From: Clostridiales bacterium
GTDB lineage: Bacteria; Bacillota; Clostridia; Oscillospirales; Oscillospiraceae
NCBI GenBank assembly: GCA_019418525.1
Contig: DYBS01000006.1
Coordinates: 1 to 6,458, forward strand
Direction of reading: 5' to 3'
DNA: 6,458 bases
The notes beneath the pieces are model-generated. The model was not told the origin of the DNA. It made no database searches and worked only from the letters and a program-made list of their open reading frames with translations. Shown here in pieces: positions 1 to 6,114 of the stretch (the stretch's first letter is position 1; each line of letters starts with the position of its first letter). The position numbers and the translations under genes were made by a program.

Positions 1-157
1 CCCCTCTGGACTCCCCCAAGGCGCACCCCGGCTTGTGTTCTGCTGCGGTGGGATTGCGCCAGCACGGCAAAACAAAAATCGAGCCGGTTGCCTATGAACA
101 GCCTGTTGTACTGCCGGCAAAACCAGGTGGCCGAAGGCCGCCCACTTGGAGGGGTGT
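1..157. other. Non-coding left edge, no gene recognised
   Basis: I see no credible gene here. The short open frames lack a good ribosome binding site and resemble no known family. The nonamer CGGCAAAAC occurs twice, at about 65-73 and 115-123. An imperfect inverted repeat (GCCGG at 83-87, CCGGC at 114-118) lies between and around them, and a short GGCC-GAA-GGCC hairpin sits at about 129-139. It could be the upstream or downstream region of a gene outside the window. Confidence 0.4.
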
Positions 158-186
158 GGAGAGGGGAACGAGAAGTTCCCCTCTCC
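158..186 (+). terminator. 12-bp perfect hairpin, terminator-like on the + strand
   Basis: GGAGAGGGGAAC (158-169) pairs perfectly with GTTCCCCTCTCC (175-186) around a five-base loop. On the + strand it is followed by gccTTTTCTTTC, an interrupted T-rich tail, so it could end a rightward transcript entering from the left edge. Read leftward it has no T-tail. No rightward gene is visible to its left inside the window, so its target is unknown. Confidence 0.45.
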
Positions 187-215
187 GCCTTTTCTTTCCC
201 CGGTTTCGCTCTGCG

Positions 216-249
216 AAAAGAAATCGGGCGCTGTCCGCGCAGGACGCCC
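216..249 (-). terminator. Probable intrinsic terminator of the SSB-like gene
   Basis: Read leftward, shortly after the stop codon of the SSB-like gene, GGGC (complement of 246-249) and GTCC (242-245) pair with GGAC (233-236) and GCCC (226-229), leaving a three-base bulge. The stem is followed by GATTTCTTTTC, a T-rich tail. This fits a slightly imperfect Rho-independent terminator. A second small hairpin (TTTCGC-TCT-GCGAAA on the + strand, about 203-217) overlaps the tail and could compete with it. Confidence 0.5.
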
Positions 250-265
250 GCCCGGCGAGGGCACA

Positions 266-895
266 TCAGCCCGGCAGGGACACCGCCGAATCCAGCACCT
301 CCAGACGCATGACCGAGATCTCATAGGCGGTGCGCTGGGTGCTCTCCCCCTGCTCCACCTTGGTGTAGCTGCGGCTCTGGAAGCGGCCCTCCAGCCGCAC
401 CGAGTCTCCCACGTCCAGCTCGGCGCACTGCCGGGCCAGCGTCCCCCAGGCGATGCAGGGCAGGTAGTCCGCCCGGCCATACCGCCGGTTTACCGCCAAC
501 AGCAGGTCGCAGATCTCCCGCCCCATGGGGGTACGGCGGTACACCGGGCGCTTGCACAGCGCCCCGGAGAGCACCAGTTCGTTGCTGTGGGGCCCCTCCG
601 CCGGGCGCACCGTGCGGGCGTAGAGGGTGATCACCAGGCGGCTGCCCCGGCCGCTCTTGTTGTTGAAGGAGCGCACCTCCCCCTCGATCTCCACCTCCCG
701 GCCCGGCTCCAGGTCCAGCTTCTGGGCCATGGTGTGGGCCAGGATGACGTTCACCCGGTCCTCCGCGCCGGACAGGCGCTTCACCGTCAGCGGGAAGGCG
801 TCATACCAGATCCCGTGGTTCTCATGGGAGGGCGCCGGGGCCGCCGCCACCGCGCCCCGCAGGGTCGCTCTGTTTTCATTCCAACCTGTTTGCAT
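266..895 (-). CDS. SSB-like single-stranded DNA-binding protein with two OB folds
   Basis: This 209-residue protein is predicted to bind single-stranded nucleic acid in the cytoplasm. The C-terminal half (about 105-200) is a clear SSB/PriB-type OB fold: it contains GALCKRPVYRRTPMGREICD, then LLLAVNRRYGRADYLPCIAWG, then LEGRFQSRSY and a closing TAYEISV strand. The N-terminal half (about 8-95) looks like a second, diverged OB fold, with NRATLRGAV at its start and VEIEGEVRSF near its middle. It lacks the acidic DDDIPF-like tail of replicative SSB, ending instead in DSAVSLPG, so it is probably an accessory SSB paralogue. The start at 895 was chosen over an in-frame ATG at 931 because TAGGAG lies about 10 nt upstream of it, while the longer form has no usable ribosome binding site and would begin beside the large hairpin at 940-987. 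Partner proteins are unknown. Confidence 0.85.
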   Translation of the reverse strand: MQTGWNENRATLRGAVAAAPAPSHENHGIWYDAFPLTVKRLSGAEDRVNVILAHTMAQKLDLEPGREVEIEGEVRSFNNKSGRGSRLVITLYARTVRPAEGPHSNELVLSGALCKRPVYRRTPMGREICDLLLAVNRRYGRADYLPCIAWGTLARQCAELDVGDSVRLEGRFQSRSYTKVEQGESTQRTAYEISVMRLEVLDSAVSLPG

Positions 896-939
896 TTCCG
901 CCACGCTCCTATGTAAGTACTTCAGTGGCATATGTATGC

Positions 940-987
940 GCCAGCGCCCCCCGCTATGACCAGAAGGTCAGGGCGGGGGGCGCTGGC
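940..987 (-). terminator. Strong 20-bp hairpin between the 67-aa gene and the SSB-like gene
   Basis: GCCAGCGCCCCCCGC (940-954) pairs perfectly with its complement at 973-987. After a 2x2 internal loop, TGACC (957-961) pairs with GGTCA (966-970) around the four-base loop AGAA. It begins 2 nt after the stop of the leftward 67-aa gene, the usual place for a terminator, but no T-tract follows on either strand. It may be an unusual terminator, an RNA processing or 3'-end stabilising element, or an attenuator ahead of the SSB-like gene. Confidence 0.6.
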
Positions 988-989
988 TC

Positions 990-1193
990 TCAGGATGTGG
1001 AATGGGGGACCGGCATGTGGGGTGCGCCGCCCACCTGCCCGGCGGGCACACCATTGGCGGCGCGGACGGTCCGGCTCATGGTGCCGGAGTGCAGGGAGAC
1101 GGCGGCGGCGCTGGCGTTGGCCCTGCGGCGGGCCAGGTGGAGGAAAAAGTCCTCCGGGTCCAGCAGCGTCCCGTCGGCGTTGACTTCACTCAT
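990..1193 (-). CDS. Small protein of unknown function (67 aa)
   Basis: I do not recognise this protein. The start at 1193 is well supported: GGGAGGTGG lies 5-6 nt before the ATG, and the longer in-frame version from 1265 would overlap the end of the PTS gene. The N-terminal part (MSEVNADGTLLDPEDFFLHL) is acidic and may be helical. The middle is rich in Arg and Ala (ARRRANASAAAVSLH), and the C-terminus is Gly/Pro-rich and probably disordered. It has no signal peptide, membrane segment or cysteine. It starts 43 nt after the PTS EIIC stop codon with no visible promoter or terminator between, so it is probably co-transcribed with that gene. A large hairpin follows its stop immediately. The good ribosome binding site argues for real translation, but homology is untested. 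Confidence 0.55.
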   Translation of the reverse strand: MSEVNADGTLLDPEDFFLHLARRRANASAAAVSLHSGTMSRTVRAANGVPAGQVGGAPHMPVPHSTS

Positions 1194-1236
1194 CAAGTCC
1201 ACCTCCCACTGCCAGCTTGCCCGTTTGGAAGGTCCC

Positions 1237-2346
1237 TTATACCAATTTGTAGTCGCCCGGTTCAATGATGCCGCGCTTGCGCATAAACTCAGAGATGGCC
1301 CAGCTCAGCACCGCGGGCAGCACAAAGCAAATGAGGACCAGGCCCAGCCAGTCCATGGCAGTGGGGGCGATGGCAGTGAGGCCGGACGCGGCGGCCACCT
1401 CGCCGGGGGCGAACCAGCCGGTGACCACTCCGATGGGGCCCACCAGACCACAGGTGCCCATGCCGGAGGAGATGGGCGCGCCGTTCATCTGGAGGTGGAA
1501 GAGGCAGGTGGCGATGGGGCCGGTAATGGCGGCGGCGATGGTGGGGGGCACCCACAGCACCGGCTTTTTCAGCAGGTTGGGCACCAGCAGCATGGAGGTG
1601 CCCAGGCCGATGGAGGAGAGGCCGTTGAGCTTGTTCTCCCGATACGTGCACACGGCGAAGCCCACCATCTGGGCGCAGCACCCGGCCACCGCCGCGCCGC
1701 CGGCCAGGCCCACCAGGTTGAGGGCGGCGCAGATGGCGGCGGAGCTGATGGGCAGAGTGAGGATGACGCCCACGATCACCGAGATGAGGATGCCCATAAG
1801 GAAGGGCTGCTGCTCCGTGGCCCACATGATGACGGTGCCCAGGGAAGAGGCCGCCCGGCCGATAGGGGGCGCCAGCACGGCGGAGCTCAATACGCCGGTG
1901 AGGATGGTCACCGCGGGCGTCACGATCAGGTCAATGGGGGTGCGCTTGGACACCAGTTTGCCAAAGAAGATGGCGATGAGGGCCACAAAGTACACCGCCA
2001 GCGGCCCGCCAGCCCCGCCCAGCATGTTGGACGAATAGCCCACGGTGGCCAGGGAGTAGACAATGTAGGGCGCGGCGCCCACCGAGTAGCCGATGGCCAT
2101 GGCCATGGCTGCGCCCTGGATGGCCTTGGTGTAGTCGGAGATGGTGGTCAGGAATTCTCCTGCCACTCCCGGCACGAACATGCCCAGGGTGCCGATGATG
2201 GTACCGATGAGCAGCGAGGCAAAGAGACCGTGGGCCATGCCGCCCAGGGCCTGGATGCCGATGCGGTTCCAGGTAAGCTCGATGTTCTGCTCCTGGAAAT
2301 ACCGCCGGATGCCGGTCGGAGCCGGCGCGCTGGTTTGCTCAGACAT
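1237..2346 (-). CDS. PTS EIIC-like membrane permease, PfoR / PTS_EIIC_2 family
   Basis: This 369-residue polytopic membrane protein has about nine or ten hydrophobic segments after a short cytoplasmic N-terminus (about 1-28). It matches the PTS_EIIC_2 family, which includes the Clostridium perfringens PfoR regulator-like protein. Typical stretches are IGTIIGTLGMFVPGVAGEF (about 47-65), LPISSAAICAALNLVGLAGG (198-217), and the Gly-rich MNGAPISSGMGTCGLVGPIG (287-306), which probably forms the substrate-site loop. An EIIC carries the sugar across the membrane while EIIB phosphorylates it, but no IIA or IIB domain is fused to it or encoded nearby. It may rely on components elsewhere or act in regulation, as suggested for PfoR. 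The start follows GGGGAGG with good spacing. A promoter is predicted at about 2442-2470, and the 67-aa gene follows 43 nt downstream. Substrate unknown. Confidence 0.88.
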   Translation of the reverse strand: MSEQTSAPAPTGIRRYFQEQNIELTWNRIGIQALGGMAHGLFASLLIGTIIGTLGMFVPGVAGEFLTTISDYTKAIQGAAMAMAIGYSVGAAPYIVYSLATVGYSSNMLGGAGGPLAVYFVALIAIFFGKLVSKRTPIDLIVTPAVTILTGVLSSAVLAPPIGRAASSLGTVIMWATEQQPFLMGILISVIVGVILTLPISSAAICAALNLVGLAGGAAVAGCCAQMVGFAVCTYRENKLNGLSSIGLGTSMLLVPNLLKKPVLWVPPTIAAAITGPIATCLFHLQMNGAPISSGMGTCGLVGPIGVVTGWFAPGEVAAASGLTAIAPTAMDWLGLVLICFVLPAVLSWAISEFMRKRGIIEPGDYKLV

Positions 2347-2362
2347 GCGAAAAACCTCCCCT

Positions 2363-2378
2363 GCGCCCGAACGGGCAC
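2363..2378 (-). promoter_or_regulatory. Hairpin next to the PTS gene ribosome binding site
   Basis: In the leftward mRNA, GTGCCCG and CGGGCGC form a seven-pair stem (one G-U pair) with a two-base loop. It ends only a few bases before the GGGGAGG ribosome binding site of the PTS gene at about 2355-2361. A second GC-rich hairpin (CGGGAC-CT-GTCCCG on the + strand, about 2409-2422) lies further upstream in the same leader. Such stems could influence ribosome access, but no competing structure was identified. Confidence 0.35.
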
Positions 2379-2441
2379 GTGTTATTTCGGCGGAAGGAGG
2401 CCCCGGCCCGGGACCTGTCCCGCCCCAGATGTAATCGGTTA

Positions 2442-2470
2442 GTTATACCATTTTTTTGGTTAAAACGCAA
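2442..2470 (-). promoter_or_regulatory. Predicted sigma-A promoter of the PTS EIIC gene
   Basis: On the minus strand, TTGCGT (complement of 2465-2470) is followed 17 bases later by TATAAC (complement of 2442-2447). The -10 box is preceded by TGG, which gives an extended -10 motif and would compensate for the weak -35. The predicted mRNA start is at about 2435, giving a leader of roughly 90 nt before the ATG at 2346. Confidence 0.55.
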
Positions 2471-2581
2471 GGCATTGCCCACGCCGCGAAAAAATTCTCG
2501 CATGTTTCTATGCACTCTCCGCCATTTTTGCAAGTCTCCATGCATCAGCGTGCAGGTTTTTCGTTTTTTTCGGAAAATCTA

Positions 2582-2612
2582 TTGACAGACCCCCGGGGGG
2601 CTGTTTTATAAT
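2582..2612 (+). promoter_or_regulatory. Predicted gdhA promoter, 19-bp spacer with central palindrome
   Basis: The -35 box TTGACA (2582-2587) and the -10 box TATAAT (2607-2612) are both perfect, but the spacer is 19 bases instead of the optimal 17. The palindrome CCCCCGGGGG (2590-2599) sits in the spacer. A long spacer carrying a palindrome is the architecture of MerR-family-controlled promoters, though a chance GC run is possible. Predicted start is at about 2619, which leaves a leader of about 190 nt. Confidence 0.75.
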
Positions 2613-2618
2613 AACCCT

Positions 2619-2790
2619 TGTATTCCGCTGGAATTTTTTACGTGCCAACAAAAGCGGTCCGCTGGGGCCCAGGGGGGTGGCACGGGGTCGAGAAAGCGGC
2701 TTAAGTGCAAGTTTTCATTTTTATCCTTGCACCCGCTATTCCATGCGGATCTGGACTGGCCGGTTTTTTATTCTCTGGCTGGTGAATTGA
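2619..2790 (+). ncRNA. Candidate structured 5' leader RNA of gdhA
   Basis: The leader folds by eye into a closed three-way junction. P1: CCGCTGGAA (2625-2633) pairs with TTCCA-t-GCGG (2739-2748), with one bulged base. P2: CGTGCCA (2641-2647) pairs with TGGCACG (2678-2684), capped by an inner CTGG/CCAG hairpin. P3: AGCGG (2695-2699) and GTGCAAG (2705-2711) pair with CTTGCAC (2726-2732) and CCGCT (2733-2737), leaving a five-base bulge (2700-2704). The P2-P3 joining strand reads GGGTCGAGAA. A T-rich stretch (GGCCGG then six T, about 2757-2768) and the gdhA ribosome binding site follow. I do not recognise it as a known riboswitch class; helix pairing in one sequence is weak evidence without covariation. 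Confidence 0.4.
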
Positions 2791-2809
2791 AACAGGGAGG
2801 TCTTGTTTT

Positions 2810-4144
2810 ATGGATTATGTCGATCAGGTACTGGCGGCTGTCAAAGAAAAGAACGCACACGAGCCCGAATTCCTTCAGACGGTGACGGAGGTCCTCAACT
2901 CCCTGCGTCCCGTGGTGGAGCGCCACCCTGAATTCCAGAAGGTCAAGCTGCTGGAGCGCCTGGTGGAGCCGGAGCGCATCATCACCTTCCGGGTGCCCTG
3001 GGTGGACGACAAGGGCGAATATCAGATCAACCGCGCCTTCCGGGTGCAGTTCAACAGCGCCATCGGCCCCTACAAGGGCGGCCTGCGCTTCCATCCCAGC
3101 GTCAATCAGGGTATCCTGAAGTTCCTGGGCTTTGAGCAGATTTTCAAGAACTCCCTCACCGGCCTGCCCATCGGCGGAGGCAAGGGCGGCTCCGATTTTG
3201 ACCCCAAGGGCAAGAGCGACAACGAGGTCATGCGCTTCTGCCAGTCCTTTATGACCGAGCTCTACCGCCACATCGGCCCCGACTGCGACGTGCCCGCCGG
3301 CGACATCGGCGTGGGCGGCCGTGAGATCGGCTACCTCTACGGCCAGTACAAGCGCATCACCGGCCAGTACGCCGGCGTACTCACCGGCAAGGGCCTCACC
3401 TACGGCGGCTCCCTGGCCCGCACCGAGGCCACCGGTTACGGCCTGTGCTACTACGCCGACGAGATGCTCCGCGACAACGGCAAGTCCTTTGAGGGCAAGA
3501 CCGTGGTCATCTCCGGCAGCGGCAATGTGGCTACCTACGCCAACCAGAAGTGCACTCAGCTGGGCGGCAAGGTAGTGGCCATGAGCGACTCCAACGGCTA
3601 CATCTATGATCCCAACGGCATCGACTACAAGATCATCCAGGAGATCAAGGAGGTCAAGCGCGCGCGCATCAAGACCTATCTGGACTACGTGCCCACCGCT
3701 CAGTACGTGGAGGGCTGCAAGAACATCTGGAATGTGGCCTGCGACATCGCCCTGCCCTGCGCCACTCAGAACGAGCTGGACGCCGAGGCCGCCAAGACCC
3801 TCATCGCCAACGGCTGCTTCGCCGTGGCCGAGGGCGCCAACATGCCCTGCACCCTGGAGGCCACCGAGATCTTCCAGTCCAACGGCGTCCTCTTTGGGCC
3901 CGCCAAGGCTGCTAACGCCGGTGGCGTGGCCACCTCCGCCCTGGAGATGAGTCAGAACTCCATGCGCCTGTCCTGGACCTTTGAGGAAGTGGACCAGAAG
4001 CTCCACGACATCATGGTCAACATCTACCACACCAGCGCCAAGGCCGCCGAAGAGTACGGCATGAAGGGCAACCTGGTGGCCGGCGCCAATATCGCCGGTT
4101 TCCTGAAGGTGGCCAACGCCATGATGGCCCAGGGCTTGGTGTAA
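2810..4144 (+). CDS. gdhA: Glutamate dehydrogenase, probably NADP-dependent (EC 1.4.1.4)
   Basis: This cytoplasmic enzyme catalyses reductive amination of 2-oxoglutarate with ammonium to glutamate, and the reverse. At 444 residues it has the standard length of hexameric bacterial GDH. The N-terminal substrate domain has GPYKGGLRFHP (K89), IFKNS (K113), GGGKGG (catalytic K125) and PAGDIGVGGREIGY (D165), the same numbering as the well-studied Clostridium symbiosum enzyme. The nucleotide-binding domain has VVISGSGNVA (about 232-241), and the strand ends in MSDSNG (258-263). A Ser after the Asp resembles NADP-type GDHs more than the Gly-Pro of the NAD-type C. symbiosum enzyme, so NADP preference is inferred, not proven. 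The start follows AGGGAGG by about 9 nt. The gene is monocistronic: own promoter, long structured leader, and a perfect terminator after the stop. Confidence 0.97.
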   Translation: MDYVDQVLAAVKEKNAHEPEFLQTVTEVLNSLRPVVERHPEFQKVKLLERLVEPERIITFRVPWVDDKGEYQINRAFRVQFNSAIGPYKGGLRFHPSVNQGILKFLGFEQIFKNSLTGLPIGGGKGGSDFDPKGKSDNEVMRFCQSFMTELYRHIGPDCDVPAGDIGVGGREIGYLYGQYKRITGQYAGVLTGKGLTYGGSLARTEATGYGLCYYADEMLRDNGKSFEGKTVVISGSGNVATYANQKCTQLGGKVVAMSDSNGYIYDPNGIDYKIIQEIKEVKRARIKTYLDYVPTAQYVEGCKNIWNVACDIALPCATQNELDAEAAKTLIANGCFAVAEGANMPCTLEATEIFQSNGVLFGPAKAANAGGVATSALEMSQNSMRLSWTFEEVDQKLHDIMVNIYHTSAKAAEEYGMKGNLVAGANIAGFLKVANAMMAQGLV

Positions 4145-4161
4145 TCCCTCTCCCTGTATGC

Positions 4162-4199
4162 AAAAATCGCCTGTGCCTTGCGGCACAGGCGATTTTTTT
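4162..4199. terminator. Bidirectional intrinsic terminator between gdhA and the convergent operon
   Basis: TCGCCTGTGCC (4167-4177) pairs perfectly with GGCACAGGCGA (4182-4192) around the loop TTGC. The stem is flanked by five A on the left and seven T on the right, which extend it to about 16 pairs. It works in both directions: 18 nt after the gdhA stop and directly at the stop codon (4198-4200) of the leftward membrane-protein gene. Confidence 0.93.
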
Positions 4200-4623
4200 A
4201 CTTGCTCCGGCTCCCCAGCGCCTGGGCCAGCAGGGACAGCACCAAGATGAGCGCTGCGATGAGCACGGCATAGGGGTAGATACGTATGGCCTTCAGGGCC
4301 GGCACGGTAAGGAAGGCCAGCACCGCTCCGGCGGCGGCCAGGGACTCCAGGGCCAGCACGGCCTGGACTCCGCCGCCCCGGCGGAGGGCCCGCACCAGCA
4401 GGAGGAGCAGCAGCACCACCAGCACCGCCGCGGCGATCTGGAGCAGGAGCAGCTTCCCACCGCTGAAGAGCAGCTCATTATACTGCCGCTTGCGGTAGGC
4501 CACATGGTGGTTGACCCCTGCCTTCTCGTAGGCAAGGCGGGCCAGGACCCATCCTCCCGCCGCAAGCGCGGCCTGGAGGAGGGTCACCACGGCCCACACG
4601 CCGTAAAAGACGCGCCGTTTCAT
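4198..4623 (-). CDS. Small four-helix membrane protein of unknown function
   Basis: I do not recognise a family for this 141-residue protein. It has four hydrophobic segments: about 5-30, 56-79, 87-107 and 116-136. A polar loop after the first helix (about 33-56) contains YEKAGVNHHVAYRKRQYNELLFSGGK. A basic turn (RALRRGGG, 78-85) follows the second helix, and the C-terminus ends in SRSK. It starts 3 nt after the stop codon of the rhodanese lipoprotein and has no recognisable Shine-Dalgarno sequence of its own, so it is probably translated by coupling. That makes a functional link with the lipoprotein likely, for example as a membrane partner. Its stop codon lies in the terminator shared with gdhA. 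Confidence 0.75.
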   Translation of the reverse strand: MKRRVFYGVWAVVTLLQAALAAGGWVLARLAYEKAGVNHHVAYRKRQYNELLFSGGKLLLLQIAAAVLVVLLLLLLVRALRRGGGVQAVLALESLAAAGAVLAFLTVPALKAIRIYPYAVLIAALILVLSLLAQALGSRSK

Positions 4624-4626
4624 AGC

Positions 4627-6051
4627 TTAGTGGGCGGTGGGGTCGCCGGTCTCGGTGGGACGGCCCGCATTGGACCAGCCGATCCAGCCGTCGCTGTACA
4701 GGGAGGTGTTCTCATACCCCATAACACGGGCGTACCACAGCACCTCGGCGGCCCGCCAGCCGGAGCCGCACATGAAGGACAGGTGGTTGTTCTCCGGGTC
4801 GATGAGGCAGCTCTTCCACATGGCCAGGATCTCGTCGGCGTTACGCATGGTCTTGTCGATATTGCGGTAGTAGCACATGGAGCTGGAGCTCACCTTGCCG
4901 GCGTAGCCGAACAGAGCGCCGGGGATACGCCCGGCCTTGTCGTGGTAGGAGTAGCCGGTGGTCTCGCCGATATACTCCTGCCAGGTGCGGTTATCCACCA
5001 GGGTGAAGTTGTCCTGGGTCAGCATCTCGGCCACCTCGTCCTGGGTGTCGATCCAGTCGGGGTTGGCGGGGGTGTCCACGCCGAAGCTGTCCACCGCCAC
5101 GGGCTCCACGTTGTCGGTGGCCAGCTCAAAGCCCAGGTCGGACCACTCCACCAGGCCGCCGGTCATCACCCGTACATCGTCCACGCCCATATACTTCAAG
5201 ATCACAGCAAAGCGGCAGGCGGCCATGGGCTCGGGCCCGGTGACCACGATGTGATCCTGGGCGGTGATGCCCAGCTTGAGCATCAGGGCCAGGAGGGCGT
5301 CATCATCGGCCAGCATCCACAGGGTCTCCTCGGGCTCGAACCAGTCGGTGTTCACATGGACCGCGCCAGGCACGTGGCCGTCCAGATAGCCGGACTGGTC
5401 CACCTCGCCCCAGGCCACGTCAAAGAACTTATACTCCACACCGGACTCGAAGGTCTCGGGGGTCTCACCGTCGATGAGGGCCTTCACGTTCTCAGCGGGG
5501 ACCAACAGGGAGTAGTTGGGATAGGACTCCATCTCCAGACTCTCATCATTGGCCCACTCGTTCACGTCGTACAGGGAAATATCAGTGACGCCCTTGCCGG
5601 CAAAGTAGTCGGCCACCGCCTGGGCGTCGGTTCCGTTAGCGTCATAGACAATCACCTTCTTGGAGCTGTCGATGCCCTTGTCCTCCAGATACTGGGTCAG
5701 CACCTGCTCCCGGGTCTCCCCTTCCAGGTTGTCGGTGTCGCTGTACGTGCTGGTGAGCCACCGGGCGGAGAAGTCGGTGGCTCCGGGGATGTGGCCGCCG
5801 CGGGCCACGCCCTCCAGGGTCCAGCCGATATAGGCGCTGTTGATGCGGGCGTCCACCACCACGCTGTTCTCATCCTCCAGCGCGGCCTGCACGTCGGCGG
5901 TGGTGGCGGTGGCGTAGGTCCCCGCCTCCGCGCTGGGGGTGGCGGTGGGAGCGGCCGAAGGCGCGGCGCTGGGCGTGCTGTTCCCGCCGCAGCCCGCCAG
6001 AAGGCCGATCAGCAGGGCGCCGGCCAGAAGCATGCTGAGCATTCTTTTCAT
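4627..6051 (-). CDS. Lipoprotein with three rhodanese domains (sulfurtransferase, YnjE-like)
   Basis: This 474-residue exported lipoprotein starts with a signal peptide and the lipobox LAGC (lipidated Cys21), followed by a Ser/Pro/Ala/Thr linker (about 24-44). Three rhodanese domains follow, at about 47-180, 185-315 and 332-468. Each keeps the domain signature GHIPGA or a variant: 86-91, GHVPGA at 225-230, GRIPGA at 374-379. Only the third has a catalytic loop, CGSGWR with Cys428. At that position the first domain has VIVYDANG (Asp137) and the second TGPEP, both without Cys. An active Cys only in domain three matches E. coli YnjE, a thiosulfate or related sulfurtransferase with a CGTGWR loop; this similarity is from memory, not from an alignment. 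The sulfur donor and acceptor outside the cell are unknown. The start follows AAGGAGG by 11 nt. It heads a two-gene operon with the downstream membrane protein. Confidence 0.93.
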   Translation of the reverse strand: MKRMLSMLLAGALLIGLLAGCGGNSTPSAAPSAAPTATPSAEAGTYATATTADVQAALEDENSVVVDARINSAYIGWTLEGVARGGHIPGATDFSARWLTSTYSDTDNLEGETREQVLTQYLEDKGIDSSKKVIVYDANGTDAQAVADYFAGKGVTDISLYDVNEWANDESLEMESYPNYSLLVPAENVKALIDGETPETFESGVEYKFFDVAWGEVDQSGYLDGHVPGAVHVNTDWFEPEETLWMLADDDALLALMLKLGITAQDHIVVTGPEPMAACRFAVILKYMGVDDVRVMTGGLVEWSDLGFELATDNVEPVAVDSFGVDTPANPDWIDTQDEVAEMLTQDNFTLVDNRTWQEYIGETTGYSYHDKAGRIPGALFGYAGKVSSSSMCYYRNIDKTMRNADEILAMWKSCLIDPENNHLSFMCGSGWRAAEVLWYARVMGYENTSLYSDGWIGWSNAGRPTETGDPTAH

Positions 6052-6088
6052 GGGTGTCGGTTCCTCCTTCAGAAATAAGATGCGCCGG

Positions 6089-6103
6089 ACCGGCCTCGCC
6101 GGT
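6089..6103 (-). promoter_or_regulatory. Hairpin at the 5' end of the rhodanese mRNA
   Basis: ACCGGC and GCCGGT form a perfect six-pair stem with a three-base loop. It lies just downstream of the predicted transcription start (about 6108) and about 15 nt before the ribosome binding site. It may stabilise the 5' end of the message. With no T-tract after it, it is not a terminator. Confidence 0.45.
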
Positions 6104-6114
6104 TCAGCCTTTCT

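Noticed and set aside
896..931. Twelve-residue N-terminal extension of the SSB-like protein starting at 931
   Set aside because: No ribosome binding site at suitable distance; the ATG at 895 has TAGGAG upstream.
925..2442. A 505-residue open frame on the plus strand opposite the PTS gene
   Set aside because: Gly/His/Asp-rich shadow translation that spans two genes and the hairpin on the other strand.
2339..2545. A 68-residue frame on the minus strand upstream of the PTS gene
   Set aside because: It spans the predicted PTS promoter and leader, has no ribosome binding site, and shows no family resemblance.
2671..2690. GGGGTGGCACGGGG resembles the T-box motif GGGTGGNACCGCG
   Set aside because: It forms one side of a local stem, no specifier stem fits between it and the promoter, and no antiterminator/terminator pair follows.
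2743..2790. A 15-codon upstream frame (MRIWTGRFFILWLVN) just before gdhA, a possible leader peptide
   Set aside because: No Shine-Dalgarno sequence precedes its ATG, and that ATG is buried in the 3' strand of the P1 helix. The residues are not enriched in a relevant amino acid such as Glu or Gln.
2768..4186. A 472-residue open frame on the minus strand opposite gdhA
   Set aside because: It is a shadow of gdhA, produced by GC-rich third positions. Its translation is dominated by low-complexity Gly/Ala/Val/His and it runs through the terminator stem.
4504..6078. A 524-residue open frame on the plus strand opposite the rhodanese lipoprotein
   Set aside because: Repetitive Gly/His/Val composition without family signature; the opposite strand encodes an unmistakable lipoprotein with three rhodanese domains.
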